Shown here piece by piece: positions 27,601-42,600 of a DNA stretch of 64,000 bases. The position numbers and the translations under genes are program-made. Every line of letters begins with the position of its first letter. Within the stretch, counting starts at the first letter, position 1. The notes below the pieces were generated by a model. That model was given only the letters and a program-made list of their open reading frames with translations, searched no databases and was not told where the DNA came from. This DNA comes from Susulua sp964590995 (GTDB lineage: Bacteria; Omnitrophota; Gorgyraeia; Duberdicusellales; 4484-171). The stretch lies in contig CAZPYY010000001.1 of assembly GCA_964590995.1 (NCBI GenBank), positions 5,514-69,513 on the forward strand. Reading direction: 5' to 3'.

Positions 27601-30600
27601 AGCCTAAAATATGGCTCATCATGCGTATTGACCAACTTAAGCGAAATGGAATAAGAGGATGATTGAATCGGCGAGCTGGAATCACCATTTTTTAACTGTT
27701 TTGCAGAACCAATAATCCTATCTTTTAACCTATTACTTAGTTGTTTCATGAACTCTTCGCTTGTTTTTATATCAACTGTCAATGCCTGAATAACTTTAGG
27801 GTCAACCTCTGTATGTTTTACCAAGGCTTCTATTAAATAATCTAAGAGATAATTTAGTATCTGAGAAAATACTTCTTTTTTGAACTTTACATCATGCATA
27901 TCCTGCAAAGATAATAAAAGACGCTTGATTGTTTCCTTTATGTCCTTGGGCACACTGCTATCTGCTTCTCTGATAACCTTATCTATTTCTTCTAAGCTCA
28001 ATAATTTAAATACATCTTGAAGAGAAATCTTCTCTTTTATGTGAATATCTCCCTCATCAATAAGGCCATGTTGAATCGCAACACTAACTAAAATGAAAAT
28101 TACTGCCACCTTTGTGCCGTCTCTTAGTTCGCTTCTCCACTTAAGTGAATCAACCTTAAATATGTCTAAAGTCGTTTCATCTCCTACAACAAAATATAGC
28201 GTTTTTTCATCTTTGTTGTATCGAATCGCCACAATTGGATTGCCAGACCAAATTGCCTGTTCAAAAGGTTGATTATCTTGAGTTAGGTACTGCAAAAGTG
28301 TAGTGCCATCTTTTGCTTCTAACTGCATTTTCTCAATAAATCTTCCTTGATCCATCTTATTCTTAACAAAATACAAACCTCCCCCATCCTCGCTAACTTG
28401 GAAAGTAAAGACCATATCTGGCGACTGTAAGTGTATAATACCCTCCTCTGTACTTGTAGGATCTATAATCTCAACAAAACCTGCTTCTTTTAACATTTTT
28501 AAATAGTCTCTCTTTGTTTGCTGCTCTTCCGCGCTTACCGGCGAGCTGGAAATTGAAGAACTGCTAGTGAGGAAACGCGGTAAAATATCTGCTAACGAAA
28601 CATTCTCAATGTTTTTGACATCTCTCAATATCCTTTTAAGTTCTTCGGCGCCATCTCTTCCTCTTCGAAAACTGGTCCAGATCACAGCCTCCCAAAATAT
28701 AGGGTCAGGCTTTCTCTCTAAAAATTCTACAAAATTTTTAAGGCTACCTTGATCCCAACTAATAACTGCTAGATGTCCTAATCCATGGTATCCTTCACCA
28801 ATCATAGTTTTTATCCTGTCAAATAGAAGTTGGATTGCCTCTTTACCAAAATTATTTTTAAGCCTCCCTAAAAATAAACTGGCCTCTAGAACGAGACTCT
28901 GAACATGAAAGTCTTTGGAATGATCATGTAGTAGTATTACAAAGTTGACATCTCTATGAGAAAGTATTTCTTTTAGTCCTGCCAATTCTAAGGAACCTGC
29001 TTTGAACTTCTTTATATCAATAGCTCCCTCATTAACAAGTTCTCTGACTTTTTCTTCAATATTGTTAACAGCGGAATTGGATTCCTTTATAGGCGAGCTG
29101 GAGCCAACAAACGAAGGATAAAGGAAAGAAGAAGCTGCCTTTTCATTTATCAACATAGAATTAAGCTCCGAAATAAGGTTGTCTACTATAAAATCGATAA
29201 ATTCTTCAATGGCATGTTCCAGCGACTCGGCGACTGTGGTAAATGCGGGATTAACATTTTTATCTCTTAGGATCTTAATTGTCTTTCTTATATCCTCTAT
29301 TATTTTTTCATTTATTATCTTTTCTATCTCTTCAGCAGGAGTGTCAATAATGTTAAGAAATTCATAATGGGCGGTTATCTTATGAAACTTATCACCTATA
29401 CAGGCAAAGAAATCAGCGTCAAAATCTAAAAATATAGGCCTTGTTTCATCTTTAAAATCAGGAAGGCCATCCAGATGCACAACATGCATCTTGACTTTCC
29501 TTAGTCTTATCAATTCTGCCCCTTGCGGTATACGCAAGTTCCCATCTGCCTGAGGATGCTCACGGCCAAAATAGCAGTATTTACGCCCATCTTTTAGCTT
29601 AAACATAGCTGCATACACACCAAATTCTTCGTCGATACCTAATGCATATCCTTGGGGATATACCTGCCATATTTCATCAATCAAATCATATAAAACACCT
29701 GCGAAAATATAGCAGTCTTCAGCGTAAGTAATACTTTTTGCTTCTTTAACGGTCTTGGGTTGCGGTAAAATACGCAGAGGCGCGCCAGCATCTTCATGGG
29801 CGTCAATATGAATAAGTATTGCCCCCATAATACCTTTAAGAATCCGCAACATTTCCCAATATTTATAAGCTTCGCCATGGTATTTTATCCTGGCGAATTT
29901 ATTTTTAAGGGCGTTATTTACCGGCGAGCTGGAAGAATCTTCTCCTCTTATCCAACTTTTTAGTTCTTCTTTTGAAACTTTACCATAAAGTTCTTTTATC
30001 GAGCTTATTTGCTGTAATATAACTGAAGGATCGATGCCCTTCTCATTTTTAAGGAGGACAACTCCGGGGTATCGTGTCAATTGCGCTTCTCTACCTTCCT
30101 GTTTAAGTAAAGCGCACACTCTTCTTTCATGAGATGGTACCGTGCGAAAAACAAGCCATTCTTCAATCGGGCTACTCGAGACGCAATTCCTCAGGCTTTG
30201 TACTTTCGAGGCCGAATTACACTCATTGCCAGCAACTGGCGAATCATAACCAAAGGCCGCAAGAGAGCTGGAAGAAGCATTGGGAGCTTCGGGCTGGTAC
30301 AATTCCGGAAAGAATTCTTTGAGCTTGCCGGAGAATTCCTGATGCATTAATTGCAGGAATTCCGCAAGCTCATATCTGGAATAGGTTCTGCCTAGTTTAT
30401 ATAACTCTAAGCGCAGACTAGTAAGTTCGTCTATTTCCTCCAGCATCCTGTCATTGACCAGGGCGTTAAGGAAGCTGAAACGCAAGGAACGTGCGTAATT
30501 CATAGTATAAGGAATATTATTTGTCACCCAGAGCGCTTTGTAAAGTTCAACCGGATGCTCCAGAAGCATTTCGAAAAAAGTAGTTTTGTTAAGCCCTGTT

Positions 30601-33600
30601 TGGTCGAATCCCTCGTGATTGATGTTTGAAATTGCCTTCATTATCCGGTTAATCCACAAATTATTACGCCACAACCTGCTAAATGTACCTCTGAAGTCTT
30701 GGGGAATCTTATCAAGGTCCGGCCTAAATAGGAATGCTGTCGCTAATACATCAAATTTACCTTGAACGAACCTTTTGTTAATTCTAGCACCGCGTAAGTA
30801 AGGGTTAGACAACGGTCCCGCCTCCTGCGGAAGCCTTAATACCTTAAGGTCCATCAAATCTTCTATATGCACACTTTCTGCGACAATAAATATTGCCTCT
30901 TTATCATCATAAGGATAAAATTCGATGTCCCCAACTCTTTTTCTATAAAGAATATCACCCTCTGTTACGCCTTCGGCATCTTCAATGGAAATAGCCCGGT
31001 CCCGCCATCCTTCAAAATGCTCAATTGTCGCCATTTCTTCTTCTGTCCTGATATCGGCTTTAGGCCAATCCGGATGGCCCAAAATAATCTTTCTCATATC
31101 AAACAACAGATCCGGTAAAAAAGAAATAATGGCTGTTGTATTCTTTAAGTTAAATGTGATATTCTCAACGCTACAGCCCGAGAATATCTTGGCCAACAAC
31201 TCCCGCCAAGTCTGGCAAAGATTAAAGGTAAGGGCCTTGTTGCCAATCAGGTTATTTGCCCGTTTAAGCAAGCTGGTAAGTAAATCCTGAGTGGCGGAAT
31301 CAAGTGCATACCCGGCCAATAAATCCTCGTGGGTTAACCTCTCAAACGCCGGCGCCGAGGAAGCACCAGAATCACCTTTCGTAGGCGAGCTGGAAGAATC
31401 AGCTCTTAGCTCGTAGCTGGTAGCTAGTAGCTGAAAACTATCCGCTACAGGCGATGAGCTATTATCTAGCAGTGAGCTGGAGCGGGGGGAAACGAAAGAC
31501 GAGGTATGAGAGACGAGGGATGAAGACGCGATACGCGAATCTTCCCCCGGTGAGGCGGCGGAGACGTTAGAGTAATGGTTACTACCCTTACGATTAATAT
31601 ACTGAATCATATCTTTCGCCCATGAGAATATTCTAATGAACAATAGTGGCTGCTCAGACTCTTTAGTTATCATATTAATAAGAGGTTTATTATCAAGGCA
31701 TACTCGCACCAAGGCCTGATGTGTTCTTACCAGTTCATAGATAGTGCTTTTAAATTTTTCACTTCTGACATATGCCTCTTTAGCAAAGATTGTTTTTTTA
31801 GGACCTTTTTTTCGTTCTCTGTATTCATCTTTATAAATCCACTCAAGTGGCAGATACATTTCTGCCCAATTTCCTTTAGCTAAACGCTGTAAATTTTGCA
31901 TTGTAAAACCAATCTTAGTGATTATGCAATTATCTAAATGCCCGCCGGCAATGATTAATCTTTGTCCCTTAGATAAATCAACCCTCCAATCTTTTACATG
32001 AATAAGGTTAACATTAGGCAATCTTGATTTTAGATAAGAATATCTTTCCTTAATAGGCATAATGCTGAAATATTGAATATTTGGGAAGTGGTATTGAGCG
32101 GAAATTGAATCGGTACGCTTTGTAGCGAAAGAATTGGGTTCTTCACCTACCGGCGAGCTGGAGTCAATTGCTCCTTCCTCTCTCAAAGTGTTGACTACGC
32201 TATACAACCATGAGTTGATGACGAATAGTCTTGCAATAATACTTGCGATATCATTTTCACAATCATATCTTCTAAAGTAATCTTTCAACAATCCCTCTAT
32301 TTTGGCGCGTTCAATGGCTGTATCGATGACTGTTATTTCTTCGGCCGGTATGGTCTGTTTAGGATATTCTTTAAGCGAAATCTTATAACTATAAGCAGGT
32401 TTTCTTGTAACTTTTTCCCTGTCTTCTTCATCTAGCGCTTGCCTGGAGAAGATAGCGATAGAGCGTTTCTCCAGTGCAAGTTCTGATTGCGGATACTTTC
32501 CGACAAAAACTAATTTGTCTACTAATTTTCTTAATACTTCGTAGTTTTCCAGCATAAACTCTGATGTAGATAGACCTTCTTTAAAATTAAGTACGCTAAA
32601 TTGTAAGTTGCCATCCTTATCAGCCGTTAGCCCGTTCTCCATGACCTCTCTCCTTGCCGATCTGGAGATATTTACCCATAGCGTTGGATGGAATAGCCTT
32701 CTCCCACATTGTTCAATCACAAACCTCAATCGCCTCTCAATGAAGTGCGGTATGTTTTCGTGTGATTTATAACTCTTTATCTCATCGGGTGGCGTACTAA
32801 GAATATCTTCTTTAGCTAAGAAGTCATGCATTCTTACTATATTTTTTGCGCGCGGGAGATTGAACTTCGTAGTTGCGCCAATTATATAGATAAAAGAGGC
32901 TGCTCTCTGGATGGGGTCACTAGTATAAATTCCAAAATACGGATTGCTTGATATGAGGATATGTTCTTCGTAGTCATAATTTATAACTGCGGCTAAGAAT
33001 CTTTCAAACGGAGCAACGGGCAACAGTCCTTTTCTTGCCATCCCTTCCAAATGATCTGCCATTTCAGCAAAACCATTATCTCTCAGATACTTAATTGCCA
33101 TCTGTAGGTCTTCATCTTTCGGCCCTTTTCTATGCAACTGGTCAAACTCCTTACCAATACCTTCCAAAATACCCTCCAAATCTCTGCCGATTTCTTTTCT
33201 AGCCGGCCTTGGGATGCCTGGCATCGCTCTGACTATATCCTCTCCCTGCCCGTCCGGCAAGCGGGTCCCTTCGGCGGAGGAGGAAGAGGAGGAATTATTT
33301 GTCTTTGCAATTTCCTTCAGCACATTCAAAATCTCCTGCCGCAGCGATGTGCGACTAAGTTTATTGTCTATGGCGGGCGAGCTGGAAGATTTTCCTTTCA
33401 AATCCAGAATCTCCCGTAAAAGATTCCTTTTAACCTGTGCATACAGTTCCAGTAATACTGGTGCTGTGCACAGCTTCTTGGAACCCCTGTGTATCAAAGA
33501 TTCCTCAAAGTCAGGGATATCTTTTTTATGAAGGGCATGTGTGGGATTTAGAAATGCAGACATTAAGAATGTCTTGTTATTTATTCCAGAAAAATAACGT

Positions 33601-36600
33601 ACCAAATGCGAAAGTACTGATTGATCACTCACTAATATTATATCTGCCTGCTCTACCGCGTCTGCTCTAACAATCTCTATATTATGGAATTTATAAAACC
33701 GAGCAAGCCTCTCTCGCATAGCCACATAACCCCGGCAGTAAGAAATAATTTTAGTAATAAACTTACAGGAAGACTTTTCTGCTCTAAGCGTTGTACCCGC
33801 AGAGAATATTTCTATGCCCATTCTATCCAATGGATCTTGGAGCACTAATTCAAGCAATGGACTGCGAAAGACATTAACAGTACATACAACACGAATGCGC
33901 TTAATTTGTTTAATTCCTCTGGCTATAAAGATATTCTCGACTGAACGCTTAAGCGGCGATGAAGAAGCGGCTTCGCGGACAAATACTTCCAAATAAGCAT
34001 TTTCTGTCTCAAATGATGTCTCCTGAAGATTAACGGAAAATATTTCCTTGCCTACAACCCTGAAACCCTGAGATTCTAATAAATCAACGCTTTTGCGGAA
34101 GAAAGGCTTGACCACAATCAGGGTATCAGCTTTGATTTTCTTTGATATCTGTTTAGAGTTTATTACTTCTAACAATTCTATTAACACCTCATGCTCTGGA
34201 TTAACCAATAAAATATGGCTCAAGCTATGGCCGGGAATAAATTTTATTATATTTGTATCTGTCCTGACAACCGCCAGGTTGTCCAGGTCGACTCTTTGCG
34301 CGGCAAGCAAACCCTTTTCCCACATCTGCGCCCACATTATATAAATATAATCCAGCGAAAAATATGATTCGTAGATATCCGTGGCAATAACTCCTACATC
34401 AGGATTCCTTTCGGCAATAGTTTTTGCGGTTTTGGCTGTTCCACAGCCAATCTCTAGAATAATCCCCTTACCGCGAAATCCCTCAACAACAAAGTTAACT
34501 TTTGTAATATTCTGCCTACTGTTTTTCTTCTGCCTCAAATAACCTTGCAATCCCGCATATTCAGCGGAAATTGAATCAGTAAACTTTGTAGTGAGAGAAT
34601 TAGGTTCTTTGCCCACCGGCGAACTGGCCTCAAAAAGCGCCTGGCCCCTTGAGGCGGTAGTTTTGTAGTCTGGAGTTATATCAGTGACGCAGGGATGAAA
34701 AGGCTGTTTAGGAGTTTGAGCTTCGGGTTTCCCTAAAAACATATAGCCTCTCAGCGCACTTTTCAACATAACTGTCTTAACTTGTGATAGTTCCTGCATT
34801 ATTTCTGGTATGCACTCTTTGGCCGCATCTATCATAGTTGGAAAAATATTACATATTATAAAGCCTCTTTCGGAAAGCAATCCTGCTAAATCAACAATAT
34901 GGTTTGTAAATTTTCCTTCCCTCACTAAATGGTATAAGCCTAAATAACTGTAAATAATATCTAATGTTATAGGACCGATAAATCTTTGAATGTTTTCTAC
35001 TAGATTCTCGACTACGCCAACAATAAACAGAATATTATCGGGTATCTCTTTTTTTGCTATAGATAGGCTATATGTATCGCTGAAGGCAATAATAAAGACA
35101 TTATTGATTCCTTTGTCGTTCAACCATTGGGCCAACTCTATTGGAGCTGTCAAATCTCCTGCCCCCCAATCTAGTACAAATACTGGTTTGGATGGCTTAG
35201 ATTTAGCTATCTTAACTATCCAATCATCACGTAATGACCAACCGAGCATATAGTTAGAAAAGTCATAATCTATAACTTGAAAAGGAGTGTCGAAGGCCCT
35301 CCACCCCCCCTCTTTCACCCACACCCATAGCTCACCACTGGAACTTATGCGCACCCTTGGCGTCTTTTTCGCTGTTAAAAGCTTCTCTATCTCTTCCTGA
35401 GGCAAGTCTGGTTCAAACACGATACGCCTATTAGCCTTAAATCTAGCCCACGCTTCGTCTAAACTGAGAAGTGAAGACGAAGCACATTTTTCTGTCGCTA
35501 TTGCCAGTTTAGCCGCCAAATGAAGTTTTTTAATGGCAGAAGACGCACCTCGTTTACTCCTTTTTTTTGTCTCTCCATAATCCTGGTCGCCAGGACGTAT
35601 TCGTAGCGCGCTCCATGTCGCCACATTTTCATTTTCACCGACTCTCACGCAATTGGGCTCAATTTCAAAACCAGAGTGCTGGATAAACTCCTGATGCGCT
35701 TTAACAACTTCTTTCTCCTGCCATAAGTCAATTGCGTAATACTTATAATGGCCGCCGGCAATAAATAACTGTATTTCGGGTATAAGCCTCAATAGATACA
35801 TGCTGCTCATGTTGGTTACATCGTACTCATCTTCCCATTCGCCAATATTTGAGAACACGGCAATCTTACGGCCCCTGCGGTTAATGATTTTAGCGCATGA
35901 GCCGAGAAAGTCCTTATCGGAAATATCGCCCAGATGAGACCGGTAGTCTTTTCCTTCCGCAAACCCATTGAGCCTCAGCTGTGTTCCAGCCTGTTTAAGT
36001 CTTTCCGGAAAGAGCTCTATGATATCGGCAAATTTCAATCCGAGCTTAAAGCCCGCAAGCGTCAAAATAGCGTCTCCTGCACCGACATCTATACCGTCAT
36101 AACCATCCAAGCCTCGCTCCATCATATGAATAATCATAGCTGTCGTGTTTGCCGCGTATCCTTTCTGCGCTAAATCTTTTTGGCTGAGGCTGTTGACTAA
36201 TATAACATTGGCGCTTAACTCTTTTTTTAGGATTTGGTCTAACCTTTCATAACAATAACTATCCATAAAAAATAAATAAGCGATACGGATAACGATAATT
36301 TTTTGTTCTCCGCGAACCTCAATCAGGCCGTCTTCTCTATAAAACCTCTTCTCCCCATAAATATAGTAAGGCTGCCATTTACTAAACCCATCCCATCGCC
36401 GTAACACAAGATTTAGCTGTTCGGCAATTTTTTGGCTCAATTGTTCTGCGTAAGCCTCATCGAACCTTTCGGCTTCTTTATCTGCGGGCGAGCTGGAGAG
36501 AAGACTGCCCAGAGAAAACCCTCCTTTTAGACGCCCGAGCTCGCCACCATCGTATCGGAATGGATAGAACTCTCCGGTTGTGCTACTCAATTTAACATTT

Positions 36601-39600
36601 CCACACCATTGTTCACCTCTTGCATGCCAAAGTAATGGTATATTTTCTTCTTCTAAGGCCGCCAATATAGCTTGTGCATTTTCTTCATTCGAAATCTCAA
36701 TTTCCTCAATATGCTCCGGTGATACCTCAGGTTGCACCAATATTGCCCGCAAGATTTCTTTCTGTATAAACGGAAGGGGTGTCAGAATTCTTAAAACCTC
36801 CTGGATGCATCCTTGAGCAACGCTCGCAGGTGAGAGGAAAGTATATTGATAGGTCTGGGAAGCTTTCAGATGAGCCAAGACAAAGACTTTTCTGTTGATA
36901 TCAAAAAGAATGAGATAATTACAGTCTATTGCTCCCTCTGATTCTAACTCTCTCTTGCTTCTGTCGCCTCGGACAAGGATTCCGAATTCATCGCGCCGTA
37001 ATATTGCGGCGGGGCCTTTGGGGTCAATTAGACAATCAACTGAATTTCCTGAGATTCTTAATCGATATTTTACCGCAGTAATCTTTTTTACATCATCCAC
37101 AGGCGAGCTGGAGAAAACTGAGTCATTGTTATACGCGGCAATTAATCCTCGAATTACATCTACCACATCTTCATCTTCTGAGGCCTTTGGCTCACCAAAC
37201 AAGTCTACGAATATATCCAGACCAAATTCATCAACTATATCACTAAGATTTAACTTAACTATGTCTATGATCTTTTCTCGATAGATATTTAATCCGAGAT
37301 TGCTTGATTTCAATATATCCCGTAAAGACAAGAGCCGCTGAAGCACTTCTTTCTTAAAATCCTTCCTTCGTTTACTGAATAATTTTAAGAAAATATCCTC
37401 TATCTGATGAGAGGTCCGTTCTTTTCTTAAATAGTTTATGAGTAAACGTAACCCTGATACACTAGCAATATCGCGGGCAGTATCTAATTCCTTTTGTTTA
37501 AGTTCAGGGATCATTCTCCACAATTCCTGCTTCACCTTATTTATTCTGGTAAGAGCACGGCCGGGAGAGCGGCTAAGTCCATAAACCCATAAGTTGCGAA
37601 TGCGCTGTTTTATCGAACTTTTATAGTAGTTATAGATTTCATAATCATCATCCAATAAACTTAATTCATAATCGCTGAGTGGCCCCCAAAAAGAAGAAAC
37701 ATACCGCTTTTCTGACTTTCTAAACCAAAGGGCGAATTCCTCGTCTAAGTCGGATTCTAAAGAAGTACACCTGATGACCAAACCGTCTTTGATAATAATC
37801 CTTACTCTCTCATTAGGATGCCTGCGAAATCTCGCCCATGACCTTATTCTTGCTCGCCTTAAGCCATTGACTAAAGGTCTGGCACCGCCCAAACGAAGAC
37901 TTCCGTTGCTGTCTAAAAAACCGTAGGTAGTAACATCTTTAAGTTTAGCGAATTTCTCCGGCCTTATTCTCCCCCTATAAACATCGATAACCCTCCCTGT
38001 TTTATTATCTATAATAGGGAAAAATTCAAACATTGAACAATCATTCAAAAAGAATATTCTCATAGGCATCCCATTATAGATTTCCAGCTCATACTCTGTA
38101 TTGCAATAGCCTTTAAATTGAAACGGGCCCATTTTCTTTCCCAAACTTACCCGCGCCCTGCTATTGGTTTTACCCCTTACTACTATATGCCCAAACTGCA
38201 CTCTCTTTTTGTATCGAAGAGGGAGGTCTTCCTTATTTATATAAACCTGACCGGTCAATTTACCCTCAAAAGAATGAGCAAGAATCTGACGCCACATACC
38301 TTTTCTTATTTTTAGGTCCCTATCAGTCTCTGAGGCGATACCGCCTTTGCTTTCAGGCCTTAGTTGCTTCTGCATCGCAATTATTGTTTTATTCTCTGGG
38401 CCTCGAGCCTTAAAATCATCTACAGTGCAAATAGGACCGTTTCGTAACTCATTTACATCCACAGGCGAGCTGGAGGAAACTGTATATCTCAACAACGTAT
38501 CATAGCTCTGCAGTAACGCTGTTTTTGCCTTTTTTTCTACGTCCCCATCCCATGCTCGGCAAGGCCTTAGGCTTTGGGCGATTTCATCGCAATAAAATGG
38601 CAATATATCTTGAGCGGATTTCAAGAATAACCCTCCAAAAGTAAATTGTCTGCCTGGGTCAAAATTCTTTATGCGCTGATTATCAATACCGTAATTGAAC
38701 GCCTTTAATATATCGATGCTTATAAATCCTTGAGAAAGTATATCTCCGATAGCCCCAATGAATTTCATAGCCAGGGGCTTTCTCTCGGCTAAGGGATAAG
38801 AGGTTAATTCGCTCTCTAATTCTGCAACTTTCTGCTGAATCACTATATCAAAACCGGCTAAGCGTGTTAGTTGTGTATTTACCAAACGGTCTGCATACAT
38901 ACTCTGGGCATTGCGATAACTATTTCTTATTGGTCGGGCCCAATGCTTCTTTATCGGCTTCACAACGATTTTCTTACCTATATATACACGCGCTGTATGT
39001 TTAAACTTAGGATTATACAGGACACCGAATCCCAATTCTCTCATCCAGTCTGTAACATCTAAAATTGAAGCTTTCGTTGTATCTCTCTGAGTACTACATA
39101 GTTGTTTTATTAGTCTCATTTCTTCGCTGAGAAAACATTTTGCTACAGGCGAGGAGGAAGTTCTTTCCTCAACATCTTCTTTATTCTTATTGCTTTTATA
39201 GTCTTCTTTAATTAAATGGTCAAATAAAAGATTCAAGAAAGTCCATGCGCCCCAACCTAATACAATCTTTACTACGCCCCAATTGAAATTCATTACTATC
39301 TTTCCTGCGCCTACCATTAGAAAAGATGCTATTGCGGCAAAAACAGAAAAGAAACCATTAAATCCAAAAAAATCTTTAATAAAAATCTTTAATGGTACGC
39401 TAGCTTGAGTTTTTAACCTATTGCTTCTAGCAGTATCAGCAAGATATAAAGAAACGGCTATTGCGATGCAGCCTAATATTAAAGAATATCTCAGAATCTC
39501 GCCAGACAACACATTTCCCACAGGCGAGCTGGAGTGGACTCGATAAAAACTGTTTTTAGGAAACACATAGTTATACATTCCCTGAATTCCGCCACTTAAG

Positions 39601-42600
39601 CGCTCAGAATATGGGAAACAATTAGGAAAACATTCTGCCATTGTGTCAGCAGCGTGAGTTGTTTCATCAATTATAAGATAACCTAATGGTTTCAGTAGTT
39701 CTTTGGCTTTATCTAGCCATTCTTTCGGCCTGCCAAAAATCCTTCTTCCACCTACAAAATCAATGAATGTCACAAGGTCGAAACTGTGTGGTTTTAAACC
39801 ATATTGCTTGATATCAAAAACGCCTATTTCGCTATGGACGAACCTAATCTTAAGGTCTAATATTAAGTCCTGTTTCTTTAAACTATTGGAAATAGCTATT
39901 GCGTACGCTTCAACGAGCTGAGTTTTGCCCTCATCTACATCTACGAAAGTAATATCCTTACCCACTAATGTCAGCAAATGGGGAAAGATCAATAATCCAT
40001 CTCCGACTACCATAATCTTCTCGATACGAGGCTCCAAGGATGGATCTAAGATAAGAGAAACTAATTTTTTCGAATAGTATAAATCTTTTTCAAAACCTTC
40101 TTGATATTTTTTCATAAAGAATGTATATGCTTCTCCCAGAGTCATATTCCGTTGCATCGGAGAACTGGAAGAAATAATTCCATTAAGGACTTTGAGCGAG
40201 GAATTACTTTGAGCAAACCCGGCATAAGCAGAAAGGCCCCAGTGCCTGAACAACTCTTTTCGTCCCGGGCATTTATTCTTCACGCCCGCGCAGTCAAGGT
40301 CACAATTGAAACATTCAATAGGCTCCTTTGCTATCGGGCCCAACCCCTCAACAGTCTCATACCTGCGAAGCATAATTCCTTCTTTGGGTTTTATGCCGCG
40401 AATAGCTTGACCGTCAGGAAGGATAGAGTACTTAACGAACTTATCGATATCTTCATTCGAAAGTTTGTCACCAGCCTCTATACGGCCTGAAGGGTAAAAT
40501 AGACCCTTTTCTCCCAACTGCCAAAATCTTCCGCAGTTCTTTATGGATTTTTTCTCAAACTCTATTAAATAAAGCATCTTCTTTGACTCAAGGACTTCCA
40601 GTATATCCTGGCACAAATTGGTAGGATCACTAATGCGTCTAAATAAAAATACTTTATATTTACTGGGAAGTAAATTCTCTTGTGCCAATTTAATAATATG
40701 CGCTATATGCTCAGCATATTTCTTAATCCCCAATCTGCGCATCCAGGCATTCGGAGCAATGCTCAAAGTCAAGCTTACGACTACACCTCCTCTTTTTAGT
40801 GCTTTTATAAAGGCGCGCTCAGCCACAGAGCCGCGCTCAAATCCAGAGGTATGAACCTCGCCTACAGGAGACAGCTTCAAGATATTACTACTGTCTTTAT
40901 CATAAACAAAGTCATAGTAGTCTCTGAAATAATCTCCCCTGAAAAGCTGAACAAAGTTAAAGCGGACACTGCTTTTCCTAAGAATAAACTCTAACTGCTC
41001 AAGCCATATCCAGGGAAAAGGGCTTACCCGAATAGTGGTTGCGCCGTCACAATGGTCGCACTGGGTAGAACATCCCCAGGTAGCTATGGCAGGGGCTCCT
41101 TGGTTTCTGAATGAGAGTTTGTAGTCCTCTTTTCTTCTTCCCTCAAATAAAGGAATAAACCAATCAGAGGCAGGCTCTATAAGTGCGTTAAGATTTGCGA
41201 TTTGGGTTTCGATATCGGCTTTATTATGTTGCTTTTTTATTGATTTTATGCGTCCTCTCCCTATTTTTGATAGTGGCACTTGATAATGCTCAATCATCTC
41301 TATCCTTGCCTTAATCGCCGCTTTAATAAAAGATAAATAATCAACAAATTCCTGGGGATTCTCCTCCCTACGCAGGCCTCTTTGGATAGCAGCATTTGTG
41401 GCAGCGGCTTCCTTTATAAACTCCTGATATTCGAATATCTGTTTCTCCCAATCCAAATATAAATAAGAATAATTACCTCTCTGGCATTGTTTTAGTCTCC
41501 ATCTTGCCATCTCTTCCAATGGCAAAGATTGTCGTACGGAACGTTTCCCGCCGTCTTGATCAACTACGCTTGATGAGGATGAAGAATCCTTATTTTTTTT
41601 GCGAGCGGGCCTATACCTAAAGGCCATGGATTCGTAAGTCGTATGCGGCTCTTGCTTCAAGGGCACAGAATCAACATCACTGAGACCAGATAACAAACTC
41701 TTGCTTTTGCCTGCTGGTTCTGTCTCTCGGGCAGGAAAATCCCTGTACCCAAGTAATGCTAATATCTCACTCATATCATCGGGATGCAGATTCATCGTGC
41801 CGTTTGGAATATGCTCAGGAAAACTTACCTCTATCTTGCTGCCGTTCCTTCTTCTGATATCATCGGCAAAGAAATCAGCCAACAGATTAATAAGCTGCTG
41901 ACGCGGAGCCTTCAAGTTTCCGTTAAGAGACATAAAATCAAGTTGAAAACAATGGGAATGTTTTATGCGTATCCCGCCGCCGGGGATTTCTTCCAATAAA
42001 GGGTACATCGCGCGATAGACAACTTCCGTATAGAATTGCGAGATGTTTTCAATTTCGTCTAAAACGCCGAAAGCGCTTAACTCTTCTCTCTCTCCATCAA
42101 GAAGTTTCAGATAGATTTTTGTGCCCTCATTTTCCTTTATCTCTTTGGCAATATCACAAAGAAGTTCAAAGGGCCTTGTATGAAGGCGCCACTTAGCCTG
42201 AAAAATAATGGAGCTATAAACCGGACTGCTGCTTGTCTCTGAAGCAGCATGTCCTGAAACAAAGCTATCGTCTAAAGAATATAATAATCCTGCTCCTGAC
42301 TGCCAAAATGCGTCAAAACCATCAAGGCGCAAATCACAAAAAATGCCGCGCTTTCTTAGTTGACATAGCAACTCATGCGTTAAATAACCCCGGACAGTCA
42401 AAAGAGTACCGGCAGGGCTAATACAATCTGTGATGCGGCCGATAACCTCCGGTATATCTATCCTATTACTATTGATAATTGATGAATAATTAGTTAATAC
42501 AAGGTGATTAAATTGTTTATTTTGCGGGAATGATATCTTATCAACAGATGCCTGTCTAAAAGTTACCTTACCTCCTGACTCTCTAATCTCTTTTTGGAAT

